Positions 1 through 12,781 of a stretch of 64,000 nucleotides of DNA are shown one piece after another. Position 1 is the stretch's first letter, and each line of letters starts with the position of its first letter. Made by a program: the position numbers and the translations under genes. Source of the DNA: Stomorhina lunata (taxonomy: Eukaryota; Arthropoda; Insecta; Diptera; Rhiniidae); assembly GCA_933228675.1 (NCBI GenBank), contig OW121742.1:112071242-112135241 (forward strand), read 5' to 3'. The notes below the pieces were generated by a model that saw nothing but the letters and a program-made list of their open reading frames with translations, had not been told where the DNA came from and ran no database searches.

Positions 1-263
1 GATTTATGTGTGTGTGTGTGTAAATGTATTTGCAAATACATACAATTGAAGAAATTGTAATGAAAACTTGTGTATGTATTGATTTGACACAAAGTAAATG
101 CTGGAGAATAAAAGGAAACAACTACAACTCGAACATCATCAGTAACAACAATAAATAGTAAGCAACACTCGTCAATCAAAACAAGTAACTTAACAGCAAC
201 AACAACAACATGAATAAGGAATTGTACATATTCATTCATTTACATGAAGAGTGTCATATCATA
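1..263. other. Spacer before the first satellite block
   Basis: Single-copy-looking AT-rich DNA. It holds a short (TG)n run at about 9-20 and a CAA-type trinucleotide run at about 193-210 of the opa kind common in fly non-coding DNA. No open frame or RNA gene is supported. Confidence 0.6.
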
Positions 264-505
264 TGTTTTCTGTAGGTAGCTCTTCCTATTGTTAGCTTTT
301 CTATTAAAAACTTATAATGTCATCAACTTTTCTACAGAAAACTTATCCTATTGTCAACTTTTCTATAGAAAACTCATCCTATCGTTAATTTTTCTACAGA
401 AAACTCATCCTATTGTCAACTTTTCTATAGAAAACTCATCCTATTGTCAACTTTTCTATAGAAAACTCATCCTATCGTCAACTTTTCTAAGGTAGAAAAC
501 TCTTT
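264..505 (+). repeat. Family A 31-bp minisatellite, short array A1
   Basis: About seven to eight units of 31 bp. Each carries the dyad TTTTCTAYAGAAAA followed by a CTCATCCTATTGTCAA-type tail. The first two units are degenerate (TCTGTAGG, TCTATTAA), as expected at an array edge. Units here use CTCATCC where A2 and A3 use GTCTTCC, so this is a local subtype. Apparent open frames across it only reflect a 31-bp unit with few stops and are not genes. Confidence 0.93.
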
Positions 506-1021
506 AGAAGACACATTTGACTCGTATGCCGTCATATTTTTAGTTGTATCACTCTTTACCTAAAGGGGCGCCTTGTAAGTTAGTACCCAAGAATATGGAA
601 CCAAATGAAATAAGCTCGTATACAATTCTATACACTACTTACATGTATGTAAATCTAGAAATTCAAGTAAAAAATTTACTTGTTCGAGGTGAGTTTTCGA
701 AGTTTATTCAAAGAATAAAAGTAGTTTTAGAGGTATATAATATTTGAAATGAAACATAGTTTTCAGTCAAGAAATCGCGAAAAATGTTTAGTTCTATCTT
801 TTGTCATGACCTCGTACCTTTAAATATATTTATGTACTACTGTATGCTTCAATGTTTGGCTATGTGTTAGATGGGTATCGCTAGAAAAATACGACGATTT
901 TTGGTATGTTAAGTATACCAGAGCTTGTGTTAAAACCCGTATGTAGCAACAACACATGGTATGTTGGATTGCACAGTAAAAGCTCTTTATATATCTAAGT
1001 AGCATAAGTAATAATACATAG
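506..1021. other. Spacer between arrays A1 and A2
   Basis: About 0.5 kb of unique-looking AT-rich sequence. No coding potential, RNA gene or terminal repeat is recognised. Short open frames on both strands have no recognisable composition or motif. Confidence 0.55.
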
Positions 1022-2951
1022 CATTCGTCAACTTTTCTACAGAAAAGTCTTCCTATTGCCAACTTTTCTGTAGAAAAGTCTTCCTATTGTCAACTTTTCT
1101 ATAGAAAAGTCTTTCTATCGTCAACTTTTCTATAGAAATATCTTCCTATCGTCAACTTTTCTATAGAAAAGTCTTCCTATCGTCAACTTTTCTATAGAAA
1201 TGTCTTGCTATCGTCAACTTTTCTATAGAAAAGTCTTCCTATTGCCAACTTTTCTGTAGAGAAGTCTTCCTATTGTCAACTTTTCTATAGAAAAGTCTTT
1301 CTATCGTCAACTTTTCTATAGAAATATCTTCCTATCGTCAACTTTTCTATAGAAATATCTTCATATCGTCAACTTTTCTATAGAAAAGTCTTCCTATCGT
1401 CAACTTTTCTATAGAAATGTCTTCCTATCGTCAACTTTTCTATAAAAATGTCTTCCTATCGTCAACTTTTCTATAAAAATGTCTTCCTATCGTCAACTTT
1501 TCTATAGAAATGTCTTCCTATCGTCAACTTTTCTATAGAAATGTCTTCCTATCGTCAACTTTTCTATAGAAATGTCTTCCTATCGTCGACTTTTCTATAG
1601 AAATGTCTTCCTATCGTCAACTTTTCTATAGAAATGTCTTCCTATCGTCAACTTCTCTATAGAAATGTCTTCCTATCGTCAACTTTTCTATAGAAATGTC
1701 TTCCTATCGTCAACTTTTCTATAGAAATGTCTTCCTATCGTCAACTTTTCTATAGAAATGTCTTCCTATCGTCAACTTTTCTATAGAAATGTCTTCCTAT
1801 CGTCAACTTTTCCATAGAAATGTCTTCCTATCGTCAACTTTTCTATAGAAATGTCTTCCTATCGTCAACTTTTCTATAGAAATGTCTTCCTGTCGTCAAC
1901 TTTTCTATAGAAATGTCTTCCTATCGTCAACTTTTCTATAGAAATGTCTTCCTATCGTAAACTTTTCTATAGAAATGTCTTCCTATCGTCAACTTTTCTT
2001 TAGAAATGTCTTCCTATCGTCAACTTGTCTATAGAAATGTCTTCCTATCGTCAACTTTTCTATAGAAATGACTTCCTATCGTCAACTTTTCTATAGAAAT
2101 GTCTTCCTATCGTCAACTTTTCTATAGAAATGTCTTCCTATCGTCAACTTTTCTATAGAAATGTCTTCCTATCGTCAACTTTTCTATAGAAATGTCTTCC
2201 TATCGTCAACTTTTCCATAGAAATGTCTTCCTATCGTCAACTTTTCTATAGAAATGTCTTCCTATCGTCAACTTTTCTATAGAAATGTCTTCCTGTCGTC
2301 AACTTTTCTATAGAAAAGTCTTCCTTTGGTGAACTTTTCTATAGAAATGTCTTACTTTCATCAACTTTTCTATAGAAAAGTTTTACTTTCGTCAACTTTT
2401 CTGTACAAAAGTCTTCCTATCGTCAACTTTTCTATAGAAAATCTTCCTTTGGTCAACTTTTCTATAGAGAGGTCTTCCTTTGGTCAACTTTTCTATAGAA
2501 AGGTCTTCCTTTGGTCAACTTTTTTATAGAAAAGTTTTTCTTTGGTCAACTTTTTTACAGAAAAGCCTTCCTTTGGTCAACTTTTCTATAGAAAAGTCTT
2601 CCCTTGGTCAACTTTTCTATAGAAAAGTCTTTCTTTGATCAACTTTTCTTTTGAAAGGTCTTCCTTTGGTCAACTTTTCTATAGAAGAGTCTTTCTTAGG
2701 TCAACTGTTCTATAGAAGAGTCTTCCTTTGGTCAACTTTTCTATAGAAAAGTCTTCCATTGGTCAACTTTTCTATAGAAAAATCCTCCTATCGTCAACTT
2801 TTCTATAGAAAAGTCTTCCTTTGGTCAACTTTTCTTTTGAAAGGTTTCTTTGGTCAACTTTTCTATAGAAGAGTCTTTCTTTGGTCAACTTTTCTATAGA
2901 AAGATCTTCCTATCGTCAACTTTTCTATAGAAAAGTCTTCCTATCGTCAAC
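1022..2951 (+). repeat. Family A 31-bp satellite, array A2
   Basis: About 62 head-to-tail units with a strict 31-bp step (the GTCTTCCT word recurs at 1512 and 1543). The unit holds the 18-bp perfect palindrome ACTTTTCTATAGAAAAGT or its ...GAAATGT variant, then CTTCCTATCGTCA. Three zones are visible. The left edge has mixed AAAAGT/AAATAT variants. The centre (about 1400-2300) is highly homogeneous with GAAATG. The right zone (about 2320-2900) has TTTGGTC in place of TATCGTC. Homogenised centre and divergent edges fit growth by unequal exchange. No gene is present. Confidence 0.97.
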
Positions 2952-4346
2952 GTGTTCTTCTCCTAGTACATTTTACTGTTCCTAAATAAAAATAGTTGTT
3001 TTTGTTTTTATATCCTTTGCTGATAACTAATTTGCAAACATACAGATTTCAACTGATATTGTAGAAAAATTCTAAAAAAAATTCAGTTAAGGCAACAACA
3101 AAACAAGTGTGAACAATCGGGAGCCAGAGACAGGAACTGGAATTGAAAAAACAAGAATAGAATAGAAACAAATAAATATTACAAAACATGAATACATTCA
3201 AGTGTGTAGTTCTTATGCCAACAACAGGAGTCGTAGTAGGTACAATACAAAATCTCGAAATGAGTTGTGTTCTTTCGTGAATGTAATATTGGAATTCGCT
3301 AGATGTCAGTGTTACAGAGGAAACATTACATCACATGTACTGGAGGCATCAGCTGCATAAATATGCATGAGAATGCAGCAGCAGTAGTTACTACATGAGC
3401 TACTACTTTAATAGAAAAACATTTTGAGCAGGCATATGTTGTAGATGAATAATCAGTTGGATATGGATATATGAAATGAACCTTTAGATACTCTAAATCT
3501 TTAATTGCTGTAGAATCTTTAATGCTGTAGATCATACGGTGGCGTATGATTGATATTAATAGATAAATATTATTTGTTTTAAATGAAAAACTGGTCCTTA
3601 AAGCCTTAAAATACCTACCAATTTTACAGATTAAGATCAAAGAGATTCTTCTTGATATTATGATTCTCGCATATGACTTTTCGCATTCTTGATATAAGGG
3701 ATAAACAGAATTGGTCTCTTTTGAGATTTTAATCCCATCCAAAATTTTTAAGCTTTCCAAACTTTAGGTCGATTCAATTTTATTTCTATTCCAAATCATG
3801 TAGCTCATACTTACACTTCAAATGGCAACAAAACTTCTAACAAACTCCTAAAATCTGCCAAATAAAAGACTGACAGACAAATGAAAAGAATCACATGATA
3901 CGATTGTTGTTGAATACCAAATTATAACGTTAGATAGAACCTTAGAAAAACCATATAAAACTGTATGAAAAAGGAACAAAATCAAGGCGAGTCGTGTTAA
4001 ATGCGTGCATGCATTCATGCAACCAACCAGTCATCCAAAATATCTACATATTTTGTAGGCACATTCACTTGCTCCCCAAACAAAATATACTATTGTCACA
4101 ATAGCACTGCATCAGCTATCGGGGATAGAAATCACCAACAATATCATTTGGATACAGAGTTTCAGTAACTGACATTTGCACTTCAATTTGATATTCTTTC
4201 AACACTCGAGCGAAAAGCTCCCACATATTGGCTCTTACATATGTTATTAACAAAAATTTGAAGCTAATACTTAAGTTACTACTGCATTTGGTCTTGTCAA
4301 AAGGGCCCAATAGGGTGGTACAAAAAGTGGTTTGTTGACAAATATT
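2952..4346. other. Spacer between arrays A2 and A3
   Basis: About 1.4 kb of unique-looking sequence. A small perfect hairpin, ATCATACG-GTGG-CGTATGAT, sits at 3531-3550. A 144-codon open frame on the minus strand (3326-3760) is the longest here, but it has no recognisable domain, is AT-rich and lacks a convincing promoter or splice context, so it is not called a gene. Confidence 0.5.
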
Positions 4347-6150
4347 GAAGTCTTCCTATTATCAACTTTTCTCTAAAAAAGTCTTCCTATTATCAACTTT
4401 TCTATAGAAAAGTCTTCCTATCATCAACTTTTCAATAGAAAAGTCTTCCTATCATCAACTTTTCTATAGAAAAGTCTTCCTATCATCAACTTTTCTATAG
4501 CAAAGTTTTTCTGTCATGAACTTTTCTATAGAAAAGTCTTCCTATCGTCAACTTTTCTATAGAAAAGTCTTCCTGTCATCAAATTTTCTATAGACAAGTC
4601 TTCCTATCGTCAACTTTTCTATAGAAAAGTCTTCCTATCATCAATTTTTCTATAGAAAAGTCTTCCTATCGTCAACTTTCCTATAGAAAAGTCTTCCTAT
4701 CGTCAACTTTTCTATAGAAAAGTCTTCCTGTCATCAACTTTTCTATAGAAAAGTCTTCCTATCATTAACTTTTTTATAGAAAAGTCTTCCTATCGTCAAC
4801 TTTTCTATAGAAAAGTCTTTCTATCATCAACTTTTCTATAGAAAAGTCTTCCTATCATAAACTTTTCTATAGAAAAGTTTTTCTATCATCAACTTTCTTA
4901 TAGAACTGTCTTCCTATAGTCAACTTTTCTATAGAAAAGTCTTTCTATCGTCAACTTTTCTATAGAAATGTTTTCCTGTCATCAACTTTTCTATAGAAAA
5001 GTGTTCCTATTATCAACTTTTTTTATAGAAAATTGTTCCTTTCATCAACTTTTCTATACAAAAGCCTTCCTATCATCAACTTTTCTATAGAAAATCTTCC
5101 TCTCATCAACTTGTCTATAGAAAAGTCTTCCTATCATCAATTTTTCTTTCGAAAAGTGTTCCTATTATCACTTTTTTTATAGAAAAGTGTTCCTATCATC
5201 AAGTTTTCTATACAAAAGTCTTCCCATCATCAACTCTTCTATGGAAAAGTCTCCTGTCATCAACTTTTATATAGAAAAGTCTTCCTGTCATCAAATTTTC
5301 TATAGAAAAGTCTTCCCTTCATCAACTTTTCTATAGAAAAGTCTTCCTATCGTCAACTCTTCTATAGAAATATCTTCCTAACGCCAACTTTTCTATAGAA
5401 ATGTCTTTCTAAAGTCAACTTTTCTATAGAAATGTCTTCCTAATGTTAACTTTTCTATAGAAATGTCTTCCTTTCGTCAACTTTTCTATACAAATGTCTT
5501 CCTATCATCAAGTTTTCTATAGAATGTCTTCCCATCATCAACTTTTCTAAAAAAATGTTTTCCTTTCGTCAACTTTTCTATAGAAAAATCTTCCTAACGT
5601 CAACTTTTCTACAGAAAAGTCTTCCTATCGTCAACTTTTCTAAAGAAAAGTATTCCTATCGTCAACTTTTCTAAAGAAAAGTCTTCCTATCGTCAACTTT
5701 TCTACAGAAAACTCTTCCTATCGTCAACTTTTCTATAGAAATGTCTTCCCATCTTCAACTTTTCTATAGAAAAGTCTTCCTATCGTCAACTTTTTTATAG
5801 AAAAGTCTTCCTATCGTCAACTTTTCTATAGAAAAGTGTTCCTATCGTCAACTTTTCTATAGAAAAGTCTTCCTATCATTAACTTTTCTATAGAAAAGTC
5901 TTCCTATCGTCAACTTTTCTATAGGAATGTCTTCCTATCGTCAACTTTTCTAAAGAAATGTCTTCCTATCGTTAACTTTTCTATAGAAAGGTCTTCCTAT
6001 CGTCAACTTTTCTATAGAAATGTCTTCTTATCGTCAACTTTTCTATAGAAAAGTCTTCCTATCGTCAACTTTTTTATAGAACAGTCTTCCTATCGTCAAC
6101 TTTTCTATAGAAAAATTTTCTATCGCCAACTTTTCTATAGAAAAGTCTTG
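4347..6150 (+). repeat. Family A 31-bp satellite, array A3
   Basis: About 58 units of the same 31-bp family in the same orientation as A1 and A2. Sub-variants cluster in space: TATCATCAA and GTCATCAA types fill the left half (about 4347-5330) and TATCGTCAA types the right half (about 5580-6150). The AAAAGT form of the dyad dominates, unlike the centre of A2. The array is more diverged than A2, with single-base indels, so it is probably older or less recently homogenised. Confidence 0.96.
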
Positions 6151-7192
6151 TAGTTATTACTTTGAAAAGTTAAATTGAGTGGAATAAATATTTAACACTT
6201 GTTCAAATATTGAAATTTTTGTATCGTTTTTATATTTTTGTTTGATTCCTAGACATGATTTGCATACAACGAAAATAGTACCTTTTGTTAAACCAAAAAT
6301 CAATCATCATGATAATTTTACATGTAAATCACACAATATTTTTTGATGATACACAATTTCCTTTCCAACGAATTTCCTTCTCCTCCCCGGGATTTTGCAA
6401 TGCATCTGAAATAGAAAAGAAAAACAAGTAACATTTTAGATGATCTATTGTTATTTGAATTTAAAGACTGATTGTTGCATGTTGTCACAATTTGTTTTTT
6501 TTTTCGGTTCGAGTACATTTTTGTTGCATGTACACGATTTTGATATTTCGACTGCAGCCAGTGTTTACATGTTTATATGCATTTGCTGTCACATATATTT
6601 GCCTTTTCACATACATTCACATTCTTACAGAGCTTATCTACTAACTATTGCCTCAGAAAAAAAGAGACACATGTTGCATTCGTGTTTTGTAGTTTATGCC
6701 ACTGCAACACATTCTACTTGTTGTTGTATTTTTTGTGTTCACAGCTTTTTGAAATTTTTATTAGTTTTGATGTGACAGCTGTCATAGTATATGTTAACAA
6801 CTAATCTCAATGTACCGTGATGTTAGATGTATGTATGTCTTTCGTCGGTCTGTGTATGATCTGTAAACTGGGGACCATTATTAGTTGTTTTTCTCTTCCA
6901 TTTTTTTTTTTGGAATGAAGTATTAAATCATTGTCAAAAAAATGCAAAAGAAATCATGTAAAAAGTTTTAGTTATATGATTGTAATGTGTCAATAAATAT
7001 TATTTTTCGGCGCTGGCTTAGAGATTATACATATTTTTGTTTTCAAAAACAGTTGCATACTTGAGGGGTGAGAGGAAAAGGAGATTCTCAAAAATTTTGA
7101 AATGTTGCAAAAATGTTATTGCTTGTTTGATAGAACTGGAATGAAATGATTTCAATACTTTGCAAATTTAATGAAATATTTTGAGTATATTT
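6151..7192. other. Spacer between families A and B
   Basis: About 1 kb of unique-looking AT-rich DNA with long T tracts. Overlapping short open frames at 6440-6804 are leucine/phenylalanine/cysteine-rich translations of T-rich sequence and are not supported as genes. A GGTTCGAGTAC word at about 6506 resembles a tRNA B box, but no A box or acceptor stem accompanies it. Confidence 0.5.
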
Positions 7193-9200
7193 TATATCGA
7201 AAAATTTTCTATAGAAATTTTTTCTTATAGAAAAATTTTCTATAGAAATTTTTTCTTATAAAAAAATTTTCTATAGAAATTTTTTCTTATAGAAAAATTT
7301 TCTATAGAAATTTTTTCTTAATTTTCTATAGAAATTTTTTCTTATAGAAAAATTTTCTAAAGAATTTCTTTCTTATAGAAATGTTCTTTCTTATAGAAAT
7401 GTAGAAATTTTCTCTTAAAGAAAAATATTCTATAGAAATTTTTTCTTAGAGAAAAATTTTCTATAGAAGTTGTTTTTCAAAGAAAAATTTTCGATAGAAA
7501 TTTTTCTTAGAGAAAAAAAGTTTTTCTATTAAAAGTTTTTCTTATAGAAAAAGTTTCTATAGAAATCTTTTCTTATGGAAAAAGTTACTATAAAAATTTT
7601 TTTTATAGAAAAGATAGAAACTTTTTTTGTTATTTTTTGTTATCGAAAAAGTTTCTATAGAAATTTTTTCTTATAGAAAAAGTTTCTATAGAAATTTTTT
7701 CTTATATAAAAATGTTGTGTAGAAATTTTTTCTTATAGAAAAATTTCTATTGAAATTTTTTCTTATAGAAAAATTTTCTATAGAAATATTTTCTTATAAA
7801 AAATTTTCTATAGAAATTTTTTCTTATAGAAAAATTTCCTACAGAAATTTTTTCTTATAGAAAAACTTCCTACAGAAATTTTTTCATATAAAAAAATTTG
7901 CTATAGAAATTTTTTCTTCTAGAAAAATTTTCTATAGAAATTTTTTCTTATAGAAAAATTTTCCATAGAAATTTTTTCTTATAGAAAAATTTTCTCTAGA
8001 AATTTATTCATATAGAAAAATTTTCTATAAAAATTTTTTCTTATAGAAAAATTTTCTATAGAAATTTGTCCTTAGAGAAAAATTTTCCATAGAAATTTTT
8101 TCTTAGAGAAAAATTTTCCATAGAAATTTTTCCTTATAGAAAAATTGTCTATAAACATTTTTTCTTATCGAAAAATTTTCCATAGGAATTTATTCATATA
8201 GAAAAATTTTTTCTTATACAAACATTTTCAATAGAAATTTTTTCTTATACAAAAATTTTCTATAGAAATTTTTGCTTATAAAAAATTTTCTTTAGAAATT
8301 TTTTTTATTGAAAATTTTCTATAGAAATTTTTTCTTATAGAAAAATTTTCTATAGAAATTTTTGCTTACAGAAAAATTTTCTATAGAAATTTGCTATATA
8401 AAATTTTCTATAGAAGTTTTTTCTTGGAGAAAAATTTTCAACAGAAATTTTTATCTTATAGAAAAATTTTCAATAGAAATTTTCAGGGACCGTAACTGTT
8501 ATAACTTTTATCGTAAAAGTCAGAAGATAAAAGTTAGTTTTTTATTTTTTTTTTTGTCGAGCAGAAATAAAAGTTATTTTTTTGACTTTTATTTTTTCGA
8601 GCGGAAATAAAAGTTTTTCTTAGAGAAAAATTTTCATAGAATTTTTTTCTTAGAGAAAATTTTCTAGAGACATTTTTTCTTAGAAAAAAAATTTCTGCAG
8701 AAATTTTTTCTTATAGAAAAATTTTCTATCGAAATATTTTCTTATAGAAAAAATTTTTATAGAAATTTTTCCTAAGAGAAAAATTTTCCATAGAAATTTT
8801 TGCTTAGAGATAAATTTTCTATAGAAATTTACTATATAAAATTTTCTATAGAAATTTTTTCTACAGAAACTCTTTGTTATGAAAAAATTTTCTATAGAAA
8901 TTTTTTTATAGAAAATTTTTCTACAGAAATTTTTTGTTTTTGGAAAATTTTCTATAGAAATTTTTTCTTGTCGAAGAATCTTCTATAGAAATTTTTTCTT
9001 ATCGAAAAATTTTTTATAGAAATATTTTTTATTGAAGACTTTTTCTTAGGGAAAATTTTTCCATAAAAATTTTTTCTTAGAGAAAAATTGCTATAGAAAA
9101 TCTTTATAGAATTTTTTTCTTATAGAAAAAATTTATTGATATAGAAAAATTTTCTATAGAATTTTTTTCATCTGAAAAATTTTTTCTTCTAAAAAAAATT
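7193..9200 (+). repeat. Family B 31-bp satellite, array B1
   Basis: About 60 units, mostly 31 bp, with AAATTTTCTATAGAAATTTT followed by TTCTTATAGAA. The core TTTCTATAGAAA is the same dyad as in family A. The array is diverged, with many indels and truncated units, and is interrupted by a non-repeat insertion at 8484-8612. Short open frames such as 8362-8610 and 8800-8988 are translations of the repeat. Confidence 0.93.
8484..8612. mobile_element. Non-repeat insertion inside array B1, possibly a DNA-transposon fragment
   Basis: The B rhythm breaks at CAGGGACCGTAAC and resumes with CTTAGAGAAAA. The insert contains a perfect 11-bp inverted repeat (TAACTTTTATC at 8502-8512 and GATAAAAGTTA at 8526-8536). 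It also contains a duplicated word, CGAGCRGAAATAAAAGTT, at about 8558 and 8598. A 5-prime CAGGG is typical of hAT-type termini, but no matching right terminus is seen. Transposon origin is therefore inference. Confidence 0.4.
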
Positions 9201-10828
9201 TAAAATTAAATTTGAATTAATTGTCCATTTATTTAATTCCTTTCAATTTCTCTCTCGACATTCCTTTTAATTTCCAACATGCCATTAAATCAAATTTAAG
9301 GATAAACCATTTAAGATCATTTTAAATTAAATAACATTTAACGCTTTTATTTACAACAACAACTCATTTTTAATCCTAGTACAAGAAAATCCTCTTGTTG
9401 GCCTTTTATTGCTGCTGCTGCTGACGGAGTGACTGAAGAAATATATAATTATTACGCGCATTTCAAATGAATTTAATTAAAATATTCTCTAGCTGAGGAT
9501 AATTCGCAAAAAGCAAAATAGGATGTAGTAATAAATAATAGAACTCTTTAGTATTCTCGGGAGTCAGGAAGTTGTTAACTAAATGAAAAGAAAATTCCTT
9601 GTTAGGAAATAAAAATATAATGAAAGTAACTAACAAGAAAAATAAACTGAACAAATTTAAAACTAAGCCAACAAAATTATTTACAAAAGACAATAAACAT
9701 TTTTCTAGTTTATGGCGTTGAAATGTAGAAAATAGACACAACTTTATTGTTATAGCAAAAATGTACTCGACTCAACTCTAAGTTCTGGAATAATGTTCGC
9801 ACATAAATTGTTAAGGCTTTATCATCATAAACTAGAAAAGCAATTGGTGTCTTTTAGTAGAGTCAACTACACCCTCGTCAGAGATACTCGTACCAGCAGA
9901 AGAAGGAAAGAAAGAAAGAATTTAAACTTCACACCTTCCACTTAAAGCTTAAGCAATAAACATAAATATAAAGCCTACTCCAAGGAGCAACAACCGACTG
10001 TTTTAGATACTCAAAACATCAGTATACGAAAGTTTAAATGTCTGTTCTTTTCGTATGTCCGTCCACTTAAGTGTAAGTTTCATTTCAAAAAGTTGGCACC
10101 GGCATAAAGGTAACCATAGACATAGTTTCATTTCCGTTACTAAACAACAATTTCTTGACTACAATAGTCGACAAGAAAGTAAAAACAAAAAAAAAAATAT
10201 TTCAAAAATTTTTGTAGTTTGTTTTAAAATTGCTATTGTCCTTGCAGGAGTAAATAAACAATAATATTGTAAATTTAGTTCTAGAAAAGCCTAAAAGTAG
10301 GCAATAAAAATTATATGCTACAAATTGTTATACTAAATGCTGGTATTGTTGGTTTTGTTTTTGTTGTCAGTCCACAAAATGTTAGTGTTAAATGCAGCTA
10401 AAACCCAAAGAGAGTTAAGTAGAAGGGAATATTACAAATGATATAAATAAATAAATGTTTAAAATAAATGAAATGCAATCAAATTTTATTTTGTAAATTT
10501 TAAGGATTTTCATAAGTAAATACATACAATACAATATAAAATAAAGTAAAGTATACTTTAAGGGTTTGTTTTATGATTTGTTTTTAATTTGTCTGATTTG
10601 GTCAGACAGATAATGTTTTTTTTGTAGGAAATGTTGATTAATAGCGATAAATGGAATAAGTAAGCATTAAAAGTCGAATATAAAAGTCCGAATATAAGAA
10701 ACCCTACATGACTGAGTTAAAAAAAACAATTGAAAAGATTGAACTTTTTGAAGTTTTTTATAAGAGTTAGGGAAAGGGTTGCCCTTTCCAGTAGTTCAAT
10801 CAAAACTTTAAATTTAGACATGAATATA
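9201..10828. other. Spacer between arrays B1 and C
   Basis: About 1.6 kb of unique-looking, AT-rich sequence with a short (GCT)n run near 9410-9424 and A-rich runs around 10180-10200. No gene is supported. Two open frames of 69-92 codons are low-complexity and unrecognised. Confidence 0.55.
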
Positions 10829-12781
10829 GTCAATCATTGCTTTGACCTTAAGTCTTTACATAGTAAAATTCTAGTTTAATCATAGCTTTGATCCTAGGTC
10901 AGATTTTCCTTCAATAATTGTTTTAATTGTAGGCCTTTATATAAACAAATTCTAGCTCAATCATAGCTTTAATCGAAGGTCAGATTCTTCTTCAATCATA
11001 GCTTTAATCGTAGAGGTTTATATAGTCAAACTCTAGTTCAATCATAGCTTTAATCGTAGGTCTTTATGTAGTCAAATTCTAGTTCAATCATAGCTTTAAT
11101 CGTAAGTCAGATTCTCCTTCAATCTCAGCTTTAATCGTAGGCCTTTATATAATCAAATTCTAGTTTAATCATATCTTTAATCGTAGGTCAATTTCTCATT
11201 CAATCATAGCTTTAATCGTAGGTCTTTATATAATGAAATTCTAGTTTAATCATAGCTTTAATTGTAGGTTGGATTTTTCTTCAATCATAGCTTTAATCGT
11301 AAGTATTTATGTAATCTAATTCTAGTTCAATCACAGCTTTAAGCATAGGTCAGATTCTTCTTAATCATAGCTTTAATCGTAGGTCTTTATATAGTCCAAT
11401 TCTAGTTCAATCTTAGCTTTAATCGTAGGTCAGATTCTCCTTCAATTATAGATTTAATCGTAGATCTTTATATAGTAAAATTCTAGTTCAATCATAGCTC
11501 TAATCGTAAGTCAGATTCTTCTTCAATCACAGCTTTAATCGTAGGTCCTTATAAAGTGAAATTCTAGTTCAATCATAGCTTTAATCGTAGGTCAGATTCT
11601 CCTTCAATTATAGATTTAATCGTAGATCTTTATATAGTAAAATTCTAGTTCAATCATAGCTCTAATCGTAAGTCAGATTCTTCTTCAATCACAGCTTTAA
11701 TCGTAGGTCCTTATATAGTCAAATTCTGGCTCAATCATGGCTTTAATCGTAGGTCAGATTCTCCTTTAATCATAGCTTTCATCGAAGGTCTTTATGTGGT
11801 CAAATTCTAGCTCAATCATAGCTTTAATCGTAGGTCAGATTCTCCTTCAATCATAGCTTTAATAGTAGGTCTTAATGTAGTCAAATTCTAGCTCAATCAA
11901 AGCCTTAATCTTAGGTTAGATTCTCCTTTAGTCAAAGCTTTAATCGTAGGTCAGTTTCTCATTCAATCGTAGCTTTAATCGTAGGTCTTTATATAGTCAA
12001 ATTCTAGTTTAATCATAGCTTTAATCGATGGTCGGATTCTTCTTCAATCATAGCTTTAATCGTAAGTCTTTATATAATCTAATTCTAGTTCAATCAAAGC
12101 TTTAATCGTAGGTCAGATTCTCCTTAATCATAGCCTTAATCGTAGGTCTTTATATAGTCCAATTTTAGTTCAATCATAGCTTTAATCGTAGGTCAGATTC
12201 TCCTTCAATCACAGCTTTAATCATAGGTCTTAATATAGTCAAATTATAGTTCAATCGTAGCTTTAATTGTAGGTCAGATCCTCCTTCCATAATAGCTTTA
12301 ATCGTGGTTGTTCATATAGTCAAATTCTGGCTCAATCATGGTTTTAATCGTAGGTCAGATTTTCCTTCAATTATAGCTTTAATCGTAGTTGTTCATATAG
12401 TCAAATTCTGGCTCAATCATGGCTTTAATTGTAAGTCAGATTCTCCTTTAATCATAGCTTTCATCGAAAGTCTTTATGTGGTCAAATTCCAGCTCAATCA
12501 TAGCTTTAATCGTAGGTCAGATTCTCCTTCAATCATAGCTTTAATTGTAGGTCTTTATATAGTCAAATTCTAGTTTAATCATAGCTTTAATCGTAGGTCT
12601 TTATGTAGTCGAATTCTATGTCAATCATAGCTTTAATCGCGGGTTAGATTCTCCTTCAATAATAGCTCTAATCATAGGCCTTTATGTAGGCAAATTCTAG
12701 ATCAATCATAGCTTTTATCTTAGGTCAGAATTTCCTTTGATCATAGCTTTAATTCTAGGTCTATATATTGTCAAATTCTAG
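10829..12781 (+). repeat. Family C satellite with an 81-bp higher-order unit
   Basis: About 24 copies of an 81-bp unit. It is made of two related 35-bp monomers plus 11 bp. Both monomers begin TCAATCATAGCTTTAATCGT. One continues AGGTCAGATTCTCC, the other AGGTCTTTATATAG, and the second is followed by TCAAATTCTAG. A block recurs at 11429 and 11591, an offset of 162 bp or exactly two higher-order units. The 35-bp monomer is clearly related to family E. The right end runs straight into family B with no spacer. Confidence 0.93.

Noticed and set aside
3531..3550. Small perfect hairpin as an RNA gene
   Set aside because: An 8-bp stem with a 4-base loop is too small and lacks any supporting context.
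3326..3760. 144-codon minus-strand open frame in a spacer
   Set aside because: Longest non-repeat frame, but no recognisable domain or motif, and no promoter or splice evidence. One such frame in 25 kb of spacer is plausible by chance.
264..6150. CRISPR-like regular repeats in family A
   Set aside because: The units are contiguous 31-mers with no unique spacers, in eukaryotic AT-rich DNA. This is a tandem satellite.
6480..6525. Possible tRNA internal promoter (GGTTCGAGTAC)
   Set aside because: No A box at the right distance, and no cloverleaf or acceptor stem can be formed from the flanks.
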